From Planctomycetota bacterium (lineage in GTDB: Bacteria > Planctomycetota > Planctomycetia > Pirellulales > Pirellulaceae), in assembly GCA_027619595.1 (NCBI GenBank), contig JAQCHP010000002.1:1-64000 (forward strand): a stretch of DNA of 64,000 nucleotides, written 5' to 3'. The notes beneath the pieces were generated by a model. The model made no database searches and had not been told where the DNA came from. It worked only from the letters and a program-made list of their open reading frames with translations. Every line of letters begins with the position of its first letter. Positions within the stretch are counted from its first letter, which is position 1. Positions 35,521 through 44,873 of the stretch are shown one piece after another. The translations under genes were made by a program, and so were the position numbers.

Positions 35521-38500
35521 ATGCCAGTCCCCGATATGGATCATCAAGTTATTCGCGCGTCTGCTGGCACGGGCAAGACGTTTCAATTGACGAATCACTA
35601 CCTTCGCCTTTTATCGCTTGGCGTGCCGCCAGATCGTATCTTAGCGACTACGTTTACGCGTAAGGCAGCTGGGGAGATACTCAACCGAATTCTCTTGAGA
35701 TTGGCAGAAGCTGCTAGTGATCCGGAAGACGCGAGTCGTCTGGCTAGTTCGATTGGTATTCCCCACCTAACGCAGGCAGAATTTGTCACGATGTTGTGTA
35801 ACGTAGTTCGTAGGCTGCATCAATTACGAGTCAGCACCATGGACAGCTTGTTTGCACAAATCGTAACAGCGAGTGCCTGGGAACTGCGGCTTCCTGCTGG
35901 TTGGAGACTGGCAGAAGAATTTGAAGCCCATCGACTCCGCGACGCCAGTATCATGGACGTCTTGAGTGGTGAAGCGACCAAGGATATCTCGCGCATCTTG
36001 CAGCTAATTCGCCGGGGTGATTCGTCGCAATTTGTGCATCGCGACCTGCGTAAGACGGTAAGTGAGCTACATTCGGCATTTCGCCAAGGCGACCCCGAGT
36101 GCTGGACGTTCGTGCAGCCGCAAAGGACTTTGAGCCCGACGGAAAAATTGGAATTTGTTCAGCGTTTGCGCAGCGTGCCGTTGTCCAATTCGGTCAAGCT
36201 CAACAGTGCGCGCGAAAAAGATTGTCAGAGGTTTGAAAATGAAGAATGGACGGAATTTGTAAAGTTCGGTATTTCGGCGAAAGTTGTGGCGGGAGAGTCA
36301 AAATATTCTAGAATCGACATACCAGCGGAACTTATCGAAGCGTACCTGCCGCTAATCAAGCACGTTCGGAGCGCCGTTCTGACGGAGATAGCGACGCAGA
36401 CTGCCGCCACCTTTGAATTAATGCAGAAGTACGATACCGCGTTTCGGCGGCAACAGCGGATGTCTCGCATTTATCGATTTGAAGATATCGTCGACATCCT
36501 CAAAACGGTCAGGGAGTCGCCGGACAGTTTGATCCAAGGGTTTCAATTGGAGTATTCGATTGACCATTTATTGCTCGACGAATTTCAGGATACGTCATTA
36601 GATCAGTGGGATATTCTGCTCCCCTTGGCGGAACGAATTGTCGCCGGTCCGTCAGTTCAACGTCCCGGCAAGCTGGCATCGTCGCTATTTTGTGTCGGTG
36701 ATGTGAAACAGTCGATTTACGGCTGGCGAGGTGGCGAACCGCAGATTCTGGCGAACCTGTCGCGTCAACTACCGTTGATTCGTGTGACGGAGTTGAATCA
36801 AAGTCGGCGATCTTCGCCCGTGATCATTGCGACGGTCAATCGGTTGTTTACCGGCATGCGACAGCACGCGGATCTGGAGCAATACGAAGAGCCGGTGCGT
36901 GAATGGTGCGATTCATTTCCCGTTCATGGCACGGCAATTTCGGATTCCCCAGGGTATGCGGAATTGCGTACAGGGGGCGACGGATCGGGAGACGCATCGA
37001 CCCTCCCCGTAGCTGCTGAATTGGTGGCAGCCTACGTAAACCGCGGGATACACCGGTCGATAGCGGTATTGGTTCGCAACAATTCCGGTGTGACGCACAT
37101 GGCCGATGAATTACGTCGTCTGGGGATTTCGGTAAGTGAGGAAGGTGGTACAACCCTTTATGACGCACCTGGTGTTACGTTACTGTTGTCATTTTTTCGC
37201 TGGCTAGATCATCCGGACGACGGTCCGAGTCGTTTTCATTTGTCAAATTCTGTTTTGGCGGGCAACTTACGACTAAACGAAGGGACGATAGCGTTCGCGG
37301 TGGCAAGTGGGTATCGACGGCGCTTGCTGGAGGAGGGCTATGGAGCCGTCGTGCTGGAATTGGCTCGCCTGTTGGCACCGCAGTTCACTGCGCAGGAACG
37401 ACTTCGACTGCAGCAATTGGTAGGTCTGGCGTTTTCCTACGAGCCACATGCGACGTTACGACCGCGCGACTTCTTGCGATTTGTGGAGGCCCAAAGGGTT
37501 GCGGAATCGGTAGTGGCGTCGGTACGCGTTATGACAATCCATCAGTCGAAAGGGCTTGAGTTTGACGCAGTTGTGCTGCCACAATTGCACGAAAAACTTG
37601 CCCGAGCGAGTGACCCCTGTATTGTCGGACGAGATGAGTCTACCGGTCCCGTTCGACGGATTTCCGTATCTAGAAGCCGGGAATTATCGCCGCTTCTACC
37701 GGTGCCGCTCCAACGCGACTATGCGATGCAGCTCAGGCAAGAGACGCAAGAGGCGTTGTGCACGCTGTATGTCGCAACTACGCGTGCTCGCCATGCCCTC
37801 CATCTTGTCGTTCCGCCGGCGGCTAGTGCGGAAAAACAATTATCAAAAACAATCGGCGGTTTGGTGCGTGCATCACTGGTCGGTGCCACACCAATCCACC
37901 AGTGGAACGAGATTGTTTGGTCGGACGGCGACGCGAGGTGGTATGAATCGGGAATGTTGCCACCGATTGCCGAACCTGCCGTAACAGTTCGATTGCCTCG
38001 TACGATTAATTTTGCGAAAGAAGTAGCCCGTCCCCATGTGTGGGTCCGTCCTTCGGAAATGACCGGGCACACTCGATCCCTGGGTCGCGACCGGTTGCGC
38101 GGGAAATCCAGCGAAGCAGCACAGCTTGGAACTTTGCTACACGCTTGGTTCGAACGGATTGATTGGCTGGAGGATGGGATTCCAGGGCCGGAAGTGTGGT
38201 ACGAAATCTCAACGGCGCTGGGATATCCTAGCGATGTCGTCGAACGCGCCAAATCTCAGTCACAGGATTTGTTGGTAAACCCAAGCGTGGCCAATCTTTT
38301 TCGTCGATCGACCTACGAGCATGCTCCGGACGCGTTGCCAGACCAAGTATTGGCGAATTCGACGAAAGCTGCCTGGGAAGTCGAGCTATGGCGCGAACAG
38401 AGATTTGCGGTTCGCGACGACAATCGATTCATCAGCGGCATCATTGATCGCGTAGTCGTGACTTGTGGTACTGACGGTCCCGTAGCCGCCGAAGTAATTG

Positions 38501-38781
38501 ATTTTAAATCAGATGCGATTGAAAACGAACAGCAGTTGGTTCAGAAAGAGACACGCTATCGGTCGCAAATGGACGCTTATCGTTTTGCGGTGCAACGACT
38601 TTGCGGCTTGCGATCTGACCAAGTTACGACGAAGCTGTTATTTCTCTCGTGCGGGAAGGTGCTGTTAGTCCCTGGTCCCGTCGACGAAGATCCGCGCAGC
38701 GGACGCAACCCGGTTCCAGATTCAAAAACAACTCCGCGTTTGACGACTACTCAGCTGGGGTTGCCGTTTGAGGAGGACTAG
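35521..38781 (+). CDS. AddA-like UvrD-family helicase-nuclease
   Basis: A 1086-residue superfamily 1 helicase with a fused nuclease. Walker A is ASAGTGKT (13-20), followed by TTFTRKAAGEI (motif Ia), LLLDEFQDTSLDQWD (motif II), GDVKQSIYGWRGGEP (motif III), VMTIHQSKGLEFDAVVLP (motif V) and YVATTRARHALHLV (motif VI). The C-terminal PD-(D/E)XK nuclease has GIIDRVVV and AEVIDFKSD. I chose the ATG at 35521, 2 bp after the addB-like stop and preceded by AGGA. With that gene it forms a probable AddAB complex for resection of broken DNA ends. Its last 35 bp overlap the end of a convergent gene. Confidence 0.92.
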   Translation: MPVPDMDHQVIRASAGTGKTFQLTNHYLRLLSLGVPPDRILATTFTRKAAGEILNRILLRLAEAASDPEDASRLASSIGIPHLTQAEFVTMLCNVVRRLHQLRVSTMDSLFAQIVTASAWELRLPAGWRLAEEFEAHRLRDASIMDVLSGEATKDISRILQLIRRGDSSQFVHRDLRKTVSELHSAFRQGDPECWTFVQPQRTLSPTEKLEFVQRLRSVPLSNSVKLNSAREKDCQRFENEEWTEFVKFGISAKVVAGESKYSRIDIPAELIEAYLPLIKHVRSAVLTEIATQTAATFELMQKYDTAFRRQQRMSRIYRFEDIVDILKTVRESPDSLIQGFQLEYSIDHLLLDEFQDTSLDQWDILLPLAERIVAGPSVQRPGKLASSLFCVGDVKQSIYGWRGGEPQILANLSRQLPLIRVTELNQSRRSSPVIIATVNRLFTGMRQHADLEQYEEPVREWCDSFPVHGTAISDSPGYAELRTGGDGSGDASTLPVAAELVAAYVNRGIHRSIAVLVRNNSGVTHMADELRRLGISVSEEGGTTLYDAPGVTLLLSFFRWLDHPDDGPSRFHLSNSVLAGNLRLNEGTIAFAVASGYRRRLLEEGYGAVVLELARLLAPQFTAQERLRLQQLVGLAFSYEPHATLRPRDFLRFVEAQRVAESVVASVRVMTIHQSKGLEFDAVVLPQLHEKLARASDPCIVGRDESTGPVRRISVSRSRELSPLLPVPLQRDYAMQLRQETQEALCTLYVATTRARHALHLVVPPAASAEKQLSKTIGGLVRASLVGATPIHQWNEIVWSDGDARWYESGMLPPIAEPAVTVRLPRTINFAKEVARPHVWVRPSEMTGHTRSLGRDRLRGKSSEAAQLGTLLHAWFERIDWLEDGIPGPEVWYEISTALGYPSDVVERAKSQSQDLLVNPSVANLFRRSTYEHAPDALPDQVLANSTKAAWEVELWREQRFAVRDDNRFISGIIDRVVVTCGTDGPVAAEVIDFKSDAIENEQQLVQKETRYRSQMDAYRFAVQRLCGLRSDQVTTKLLFLSCGKVLLVPGPVDEDPRSGRNPVPDSKTTPRLTTTQLGLPFEED

Positions 38782-40366
38782 CGGCTGCCGGCGGGGGCGT
38801 GGCCTTATAGTCTATATCTAACAACCGATACTTGAGGTTGTGCAATTTGACAACGTCGAGGAGTGGGAAATTCTTGGGGGGGAAACCATCTGGATCATCG
38901 AGGTCGGCCAGAAGTTTCTTGTAGCGTTTGATTGCTTCCACAATATCTTCACCCTCGGACTCTTGCGCCAGCTTTGGGTAGTCTTTGAAAATGCCGGCCC
39001 AGGCGATCCAAGCCTTATCGTAGAGTTCACGGGCTTTTTCGAGTTCAAGCTTTCTACGTGCTCGGTCTGCATCGTAGACAAGACTTCGAGCTAGAATTGC
39101 TTCCGGCTTTTGTTCGACTTCACATCGAGTCCGCCAATAGTCGTGATTGACGATTCCGCGATAGCGTTCGGTGAATTGGGAATACTGTTCGGTATCCCGA
39201 AGACGGGAGGCAATTACGTTCACTTTCCCAATTTGCGTGGGGTTCCCCCGTCGAATGACTTCGTCGTAGGTAGTTTCGATGAACTCTGACGCACTGGCCG
39301 CCAACTGTTGTTCAGCGTCGGAACGTTTGTCGAGCGGTTTCTCCATGGCGAGTCGTTGATCTTCGGGCAGCGATTGTGTCTTTTCCTTGATGATCTCCGC
39401 CAGAGTAATTCCGCAGAGGGATTCCAATTCGGCCTTTAGATCGATCACTTCCTTTCTGCGCCGTTCCAGATCGGCGAGTCGGATCCCGAAGCCGACACTG
39501 GTGGGTATTTCGCGATTGGAATATTTTTGCCAGGCATCACCGGCACGCGCCCAAGCTTGTTGCGCGTATTCGTTGAGATATCCATCTTCCTCAATGGCAA
39601 CGGCGTGGCTTACCAGCGCCATGGGAGCCTTGGAGTAAAAGACCAACGGGCTTTGTCCTCGCAGCGTGCGGCGTTCGGCCGCAGATTCAGCCGCCGCATG
39701 CCATTGATTCGACAGAAGCCAGTTGTCGGGTTTGCCGTCTGGTCCGGCGGTATCTCGCATGGAGATGTAGTCCGGCATGCGTCGGTGGAAGTCTTCGTCG
39801 TCTCGAAAGAGTCGTCTGTACTCCTTCTTTTCATCGGCCTTACCGATTTTGTGTCCGGTGTACCAACCAATTTGAGCAAGCAGCCGAGACTCATCGCGAT
39901 TGTATTTGGTTCCTCCAATGATGAAATCGATACCTTTGGTCACCCACAGGTATCGTTGGCGGTAATCGTCGAATTCTACGGAAACGTTGTAGCTGAGGTT
40001 CCAAGCCTGAAAGTCCCATACTTTAATAAAATGCGGCTGCAGCTTTGTAATTTGGTTGCAGGTTGCGGAAAGCTTGTCCCATTTTTCTTTCTTTTTGTAC
40101 TCGTTGGCCCGCAACCAAAGGATATTCGCTGCAATGCCCTTCATGCCGACAGCGGCCAAGCGAATGGACTCTCCCGCCGGATCGATTTCGCCCAGTGCCG
40201 CTTCGGCCAAACCGTTGTTGCGACGTACTTGTGCCAGGATTCCTCCACCGCTGATTTGCCCGTCTTGATTACGACGGTCGGGCATGCTGAGGTAGGAGAT
40301 TGGGATAAGCAGTACCGCAATGAGGCACAAATAGACAATCTTGCGACGAAAGGATGAGTTCTTCAT
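38747..40366 (-). CDS. Membrane-anchored protein of unknown function, third gene of ABC exporter operon
   Basis: A 539-residue protein with one N-terminal hydrophobic segment (about 9-27) and then a long, mostly helical soluble part with TPR-like features (ANILWLRANEYKKKEKWDKL, YDKAWIAWAGIFKDYPKL) and a Pro/Ala-rich tail. It starts inside the permease stop codon region (4-bp overlap) and so is translationally coupled to an ABC-2 exporter. The conserved-looking opening LAAVGMKGIAANILWLRA suggests a family confined to planctomycetes, but I know no function. It is probably anchored in the inner membrane and faces the periplasm. Confidence 0.8.
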   Translation of the reverse strand: MKNSSFRRKIVYLCLIAVLLIPISYLSMPDRRNQDGQISGGGILAQVRRNNGLAEAALGEIDPAGESIRLAAVGMKGIAANILWLRANEYKKKEKWDKLSATCNQITKLQPHFIKVWDFQAWNLSYNVSVEFDDYRQRYLWVTKGIDFIIGGTKYNRDESRLLAQIGWYTGHKIGKADEKKEYRRLFRDDEDFHRRMPDYISMRDTAGPDGKPDNWLLSNQWHAAAESAAERRTLRGQSPLVFYSKAPMALVSHAVAIEEDGYLNEYAQQAWARAGDAWQKYSNREIPTSVGFGIRLADLERRRKEVIDLKAELESLCGITLAEIIKEKTQSLPEDQRLAMEKPLDKRSDAEQQLAASASEFIETTYDEVIRRGNPTQIGKVNVIASRLRDTEQYSQFTERYRGIVNHDYWRTRCEVEQKPEAILARSLVYDADRARRKLELEKARELYDKAWIAWAGIFKDYPKLAQESEGEDIVEAIKRYKKLLADLDDPDGFPPKNFPLLDVVKLHNLKYRLLDIDYKATPPPAAASPPQTATPAE

Positions 40367-42294
40367 GCGGCAATCTCCCGCGATTTGAACAGAAAGTATC
40401 CCGCGACACTCACAAGGATGAAGAACGCACCTGCCATGAACAGATGCTGCAGTACATAGTCTGTCGGAATATCGAATCCAGGGGCAATGATATGTGTGGT
40501 GGCAAAGTTTTCAAAGTTGGGAAGCACGGCGGTGATCCCACGCATTCCCAGCAATAGCACCCAATCGATGGTCTTAATTACGGAATCTAGCCAACCAAAT
40601 CCCAAATCGATGGAAAGGTTAAGTTGTGTTAAGACGCGAATTAACGCTTCGATCGGACCGCCGCCCTCAACCTGTTGGAACACGAGTTCGGTCACGAAAG
40701 TGCTCATGTAGCCCATGACAAGACTCGCCGCCGCAGCCAACATCGCTACCGGACCACTCAAAACGGTGCTGAACATGACGCCGAAGCAGATGACGATAAA
40801 CATTTGGCACCATATGCTGACATAACTCTTGATAAAGTTCAGCCAAAAAGGTCTGTCGGCTGCGCGGAGATAGACATCGTTGCGGGCCACACCGAAATAC
40901 TGCTGTCGGTCTTCACACTGAATCCACACCTCAATTTTGCCATCGTGAACGAGATCTTTCATTAGATCGCCGTTATCGGTCGTTCCGTCGGGCCGTTGAA
41001 GTTTTAATTTCCAGGGGATCGCCTCTTGTTTGGGATAAAATTCGCTGGGCTCGAAAATAAACGGTGTACTGCGTTGCCGAGCCTGCTCATTCGGCACGTT
41101 CGGGTCAGGGTTTTTCAAGGTGATGGAACCTTGAATCCGCTGGTCAATGATCCCTTTGTAGGTTCGGAAGACGCGAATGGTCATTTCCAAAGGGAGACCA
41201 TGGGGGTATTTGTCGCGGGGGAATCGTTCTTCGGTAATGTTGTCGAATGTAAAAATAGCGGCTGCCAGGGTCCCTCCCGCCACATAGCTGCGATATCCCC
41301 ATTCGCTGCCGACATTGATTCCTTTGACCGCGTCGTTACCGGCGTCGTCTTTGAAACGCAACGTACCGGCAACCGGCACTCGCGCTTGCAGCATTCCAAT
41401 GGGTGGGCCAAAGCGGAATTTGTCGTTTTCTTCGATGACGGAATGCTGATGCGCCATCGCGAAATCGGTTTGTAGGGAACCATCGTCGTTTTGTTGGATC
41501 GAGTGTCGATGGAAATGATCGTGCGTGGTGCGACGTCCGTCGGCGGAACCGTCGTTGGTATTGGGGCTCGCTAATCCCTTCGCCTTTTCCGGCTCGGTAA
41601 CAATTTGATTTTCCCCGGCCGCCTGCTTGTCGCCGGTCGGGCTCAGGTCGCCGGATGGGGTGTCCTCGGCGTCATGCTCGGCCTCAAACTGCTGCAGGTT
41701 ATGTCGATGGTCGAGGCCGCGAACTACAAAGACGTAGCTAAACCCACACATCATCGCCAATAGCATCGTTCCCACGAGTGTGAATCCCAGCATGCGTCCG
41801 AGCAAGATTTCCCAGATTCGCACGGGTTTCGTGACAATCGTGTAGACCGTGCGGTTCTTAATGTCGTTGGGCAGGCTGAATGTACTGATAAAGATGCCAA
41901 GTACAAGTACCAAAAAATTAGATGTGCTTAAGACAAAGCTAATGTAGAGCTGCGCGGGGTCTTCTGAACTGCGATCGAGGAACCAACCGGCAAACAACAG
42001 GATTACAACGAATACGGCAAAAGCAATGAGGATCTTTCGGCGAATGGCTTCTTGCACGGCGAGCCATGTCATGGCGCCCAGGCGACGGGGAGAAAGCTGA
42101 GTCAAATCTGAAAGGCCTTCGAAGACATTCCGCGCAACAATTCCAAACGCTTCGAGCGGCCCCTTTCGAAGCACCGCGATGAGGAACCCCGTGAGCAGAC
42201 CGAGGGCGGTTAAGAGGATCGCTAGGAATAGGACTACCGGACTGTTGACGAGTAGCCATTCCGAAAGCGAGAGAATGTCTTTCTCCAATACCAT
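40363..42294 (-). CDS. ABC-2-type permease with large His-rich extracytoplasmic loop
   Basis: A 643-residue permease. Hydrophobic segments lie at about 20-42, 88-106, 118-140 and 166-190, and again after about 490. Between them is a roughly 290-residue insertion (about 192-485). The LPNDIKNRTVYTIVTKPVRI segment after the third helix is the usual cytosolic coupling region, which places the insertion outside the cytoplasm. It begins with a disordered stretch carrying nine histidines between 196 and 284, including HDHFHRH (258-264) and HQH (282-284). A beta-rich domain follows. This hints at metal binding, as in NosY/NosF-type systems, but the cargo is unknown. It lies 47 bp after the ATPase gene. 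Confidence 0.85.
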   Translation of the reverse strand: MVLEKDILSLSEWLLVNSPVVLFLAILLTALGLLTGFLIAVLRKGPLEAFGIVARNVFEGLSDLTQLSPRRLGAMTWLAVQEAIRRKILIAFAVFVVILLFAGWFLDRSSEDPAQLYISFVLSTSNFLVLVLGIFISTFSLPNDIKNRTVYTIVTKPVRIWEILLGRMLGFTLVGTMLLAMMCGFSYVFVVRGLDHRHNLQQFEAEHDAEDTPSGDLSPTGDKQAAGENQIVTEPEKAKGLASPNTNDGSADGRRTTHDHFHRHSIQQNDDGSLQTDFAMAHQHSVIEENDKFRFGPPIGMLQARVPVAGTLRFKDDAGNDAVKGINVGSEWGYRSYVAGGTLAAAIFTFDNITEERFPRDKYPHGLPLEMTIRVFRTYKGIIDQRIQGSITLKNPDPNVPNEQARQRSTPFIFEPSEFYPKQEAIPWKLKLQRPDGTTDNGDLMKDLVHDGKIEVWIQCEDRQQYFGVARNDVYLRAADRPFWLNFIKSYVSIWCQMFIVICFGVMFSTVLSGPVAMLAAAASLVMGYMSTFVTELVFQQVEGGGPIEALIRVLTQLNLSIDLGFGWLDSVIKTIDWVLLLGMRGITAVLPNFENFATTHIIAPGFDIPTDYVLQHLFMAGAFFILVSVAGYFLFKSREIAA

Positions 42295-42341
42295 AGATTT
42301 TCTCGTCGAATCTGCTGAGCTGGATTTCGTGGTTCAGGGAG

Positions 42342-43274
42342 TTATTTTTCGATCCGAGCCCGTCGGCCGGGCCGCGCTTCGCTGTCTTGTACAATACTGA
42401 GAAACAGGTCCTCCAGGGTTGTGGTTGGATTGTCGATCTTCAGTAATTTGGCTCCCGAGCGCTCGATCAACGCGCGGATCTCGTCCTGCGTTTGTGCGTT
42501 CAGGCCTTCGGCCTGTATCTGGGTAATGCCACTGACTCGCAATAGGCTGTCAACTCGCCCCAATTCCTTCAAGTCACCCTGGTGCAGGATGGCGATTCTG
42601 TCGCAAACATCCTGGACGTCCGCTAAGAGGTGGCTGCACATGAGGACTGTTTTGCCCTGTTCGCGCAAATCGATAATCAAGTCCTTCATTTCTCGTGTTC
42701 CGATGGGATCGAGACCGGTGGTCGGTTCATCGAGCACGATAAGTTCAGGATCGTTGATGAGTGCTTGCGCAAGGCCAATGCGTCGCGTCATACCTTTGGA
42801 GTATTCTTTCAATTGTCGACGTTTGGCCCATCCTAAGCCGACCATGTCGATGAGGTGGGCGATTCGCTCGCGCCGTTCCTTTACCGACATTTTGAACAGT
42901 CGTCCATAAAAGTCGAGCGTTTCTTCGGCGTTCAAGAACTTATAAAGGTAGGATTCTTCGGGCAGGTAACCGATCCGCTCATTCTTATTCACTTGGGTGG
43001 CCGGTTCGCCAAACACGAGTGCCTCGCCACTGGTGGGAAAAAGCAATCCGAGCAGGAGCTTGATCGTCGTGGTCTTGCCAGACCCATTGGGACCGAGCAA
43101 ACCAAATATCTCTCCGCGACGTACTTCAAGATCAAGTGCCTTGAGGGCGTTCACCTTGGGACGCCCCCAGAAGTCGCGGTAGACCTTGCTGAGATTGCGT
43201 GTTTCAACGATGACTTCACCCATCGTGGGTGTTGCCTCGGTCAATGGACGCGGTTCGGTGGCCGAGTTGCTCAT
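42342..43274 (-). CDS. ABC transporter ATP-binding protein
   Basis: A 310-residue ATPase of the ABC-2 exporter class. Walker A is GPNGSGKTT (61-69), the signature is [15 protein letters not shown], Walker B is [13 protein letters not shown] and the H-loop is VLMCSHLL. An extended C-terminal domain (about 230-310) follows, as in CcmA/NatA-type subunits. It is the first gene of the three-gene operon with the His-rich permease and the 539-residue protein. A three-unit CARTGGA repeat lies just upstream (43291-43341) and may be regulatory. Transport direction is inferred to be export. Confidence 0.94.
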   Translation of the reverse strand: MSNSATEPRPLTEATPTMGEVIVETRNLSKVYRDFWGRPKVNALKALDLEVRRGEIFGLLGPNGSGKTTTIKLLLGLLFPTSGEALVFGEPATQVNKNERIGYLPEESYLYKFLNAEETLDFYGRLFKMSVKERRERIAHLIDMVGLGWAKRRQLKEYSKGMTRRIGLAQALINDPELIVLDEPTTGLDPIGTREMKDLIIDLREQGKTVLMCSHLLADVQDVCDRIAILHQGDLKELGRVDSLLRVSGITQIQAEGLNAQTQDEIRALIERSGAKLLKIDNPTTTLEDLFLSIVQDSEARPGRRARIEK

Positions 43275-43290
43275 AGGTTTTCCGGGCCCG

Positions 43291-43341
43291 CAGTGGAGCG
43301 ATTAAACACAATGGAAATAAACAAACACAGTGGAAACAAAT
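43291..43341. repeat. Three-unit direct repeat upstream of ABC operon
   Basis: CAGTGGA, CAATGGA and CAGTGGA occur at 43291-43297, 43309-43315 and 43328-43334, 18 and 19 bp apart. The last two lie in a 19-bp tandem unit (43304-43322 and 43323-43341) agreeing at 16 of 19 positions. The array ends 16 bp ahead of the ATPase start codon on the minus strand, in an A/T-rich setting, the usual place for an operator. Confidence 0.55.
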
Positions 43342-43671
43342 ATAAATACCGTGCAGGGAATCTCAAGAGAACGAAAACGTTCACCAACCCATCTGAGGCC
43401 GGTCATGGGTCGGTAAGGAACACGATTGCGGCACATGGGGCTCAGCGCCGCCTCCCGGGGAGAATGATTTCCTCGGCCAAAAAGAAAACGACGGCACGAC
43501 GCCCCGCAAATGATCAGCGGCTCGCACCGATTCCACATACACCGATTCCTTACTGACAACGCGCCGATGGGCCCCATTCGGTACGTAAAGCCTAAAGATA
43601 GAGCGAACGGACCCAGAATGCAAGAATCTACCCCCCCGGGCAGCCCTAAATTGTTTGGGTGCGGCTAGCAC

Positions 43672-43701
43672 TTGACACCGCCCTGGTGCGGTCGCTATCT
43701 T
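43672..43701 (+). promoter_or_regulatory. Sigma-70-type promoter with internal inverted repeat
   Basis: A perfect -35 box TTGACA (43672-43677) is separated by 18 bp from TATCTT (43696-43701), which matches four of six -10 consensus positions. It lies 61 bp before the DUF1559 start codon. The spacer contains ACCGC and GCGGT as an inverted repeat around six bases (43677-43692), a possible operator. Confidence 0.6.
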
Positions 43702-43762
43702 AATGTTTCTGTTGATACCGAGTCTCAGTAAGTTTCTGTTCTTGGTCGAGGAGCCGTTTGAG

Positions 43763-44776
43763 ATGATTCGACGTTTAAGGCCTGCGTTTACGTTGGTGGA
43801 ACTTTTAGTCGTGATTGCCATCATTGGCATTCTAGTGGCTTTGTTGCTACCGGCCGTGCAGGCAGCTCGTGAGGCGGCTCGACGTAGTTCCTGCGCCAAT
43901 AACGCACGCCAGGTCGTGTTGGCGGTGCATAATTTCGAATCGGCAGTGCGTAGTTTTCCGGCCAGTCGGAACGGAGCTGGCGGTTGGTCGGCTCAGGTCG
44001 CTCTGCTGCCGTACTTGGAGGAGTCGGCGATTGGTCAAAGCGTTGATCTGGCGGCAAACTACAACAATGCAACGCTTGCTGGTACCGCGACTCAGGTGGC
44101 TGGCCTGCGAATTGCCACGTATTTGTGCCCGTCGGAGAAAAATGACGTACAACGCGTCGATACCGCTAAGAATGAGTACAACTACCCGATAAATTACGCC
44201 GTTAACTTGGGTGTTTGGTTTGTGTATGATCCAGCGACGCGCACAGGTGGCGAGGGGACCTTCTATCCAGGGAGCCAGTTGCGGCCGGCCGATATCGTGG
44301 ATGGAATGAGTAAGTCCATCTGTCTCGCGGAAGTCAAGGGTTACACACCGTACGGACGCAACGCGGGTGCTACGGGCGACATTCCGGTCCCGTCCAACGC
44401 CGATGGAATCCCGGCTCCGAAGGAAAAGAAGTGGGGAATTGAGGTCGCTCAAAATACCGGACACACCGAGTGGGTTGACGGTCGGGCTCATCAAACCGGC
44501 TTTACCACGGTTTTCCTGCCGAACACACAGGTGCATCCGAATTGGGCGACCGATGGTACGCAGGGTCAATACGATGTCGATTGGACGAACATGCAGGAGG
44601 GCAAGTCAGAAACTGCCAAGACGTATGCGGCGGTTACCGCCCGCAGTTATCATCCCGGGGTCGTACAGGTTGCGATGATGGATGGAGCGACTCGCGCGGT
44701 CAGCAACAACATCGACTTGCAGGTTTGGCGCGCCGCGTCGACGCGAGAGGCGCAGGACGTCGGCGAGGGTTTGTAG
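43763..44776 (+). CDS. DUF1559 protein with prepilin-type N terminus
   Basis: A 337-residue planctomycete DUF1559 (SBP_bac_10) protein. The N terminus [20 protein letters not shown] is a type IV prepilin/pseudopilin leader with Phe and Glu at the expected positions, followed by [20 protein letters not shown]. The C-terminal end has the family H-X9-DG-like motif ([13 protein letters not shown]). I chose the ATG at 43763, since GGAG lies about 9 bases ahead and the leader is then of normal length. These proteins occur in many copies in planctomycetes, probably as pseudopilin-like surface proteins; their role is not established. Confidence 0.94.
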   Translation: MIRRLRPAFTLVELLVVIAIIGILVALLLPAVQAAREAARRSSCANNARQVVLAVHNFESAVRSFPASRNGAGGWSAQVALLPYLEESAIGQSVDLAANYNNATLAGTATQVAGLRIATYLCPSEKNDVQRVDTAKNEYNYPINYAVNLGVWFVYDPATRTGGEGTFYPGSQLRPADIVDGMSKSICLAEVKGYTPYGRNAGATGDIPVPSNADGIPAPKEKKWGIEVAQNTGHTEWVDGRAHQTGFTTVFLPNTQVHPNWATDGTQGQYDVDWTNMQEGKSETAKTYAAVTARSYHPGVVQVAMMDGATRAVSNNIDLQVWRAASTREAQDVGEGL

Positions 44777-44873
44777 GCGTCTTCCCGCACGTACTCGGTG
44801 GCTGTTTTGGCTGCTCTTGCAGTGTTCATGGCTGCCTTTGTAGTGCTACTTTGCTGGCTAAGTTCCCCTGGTT

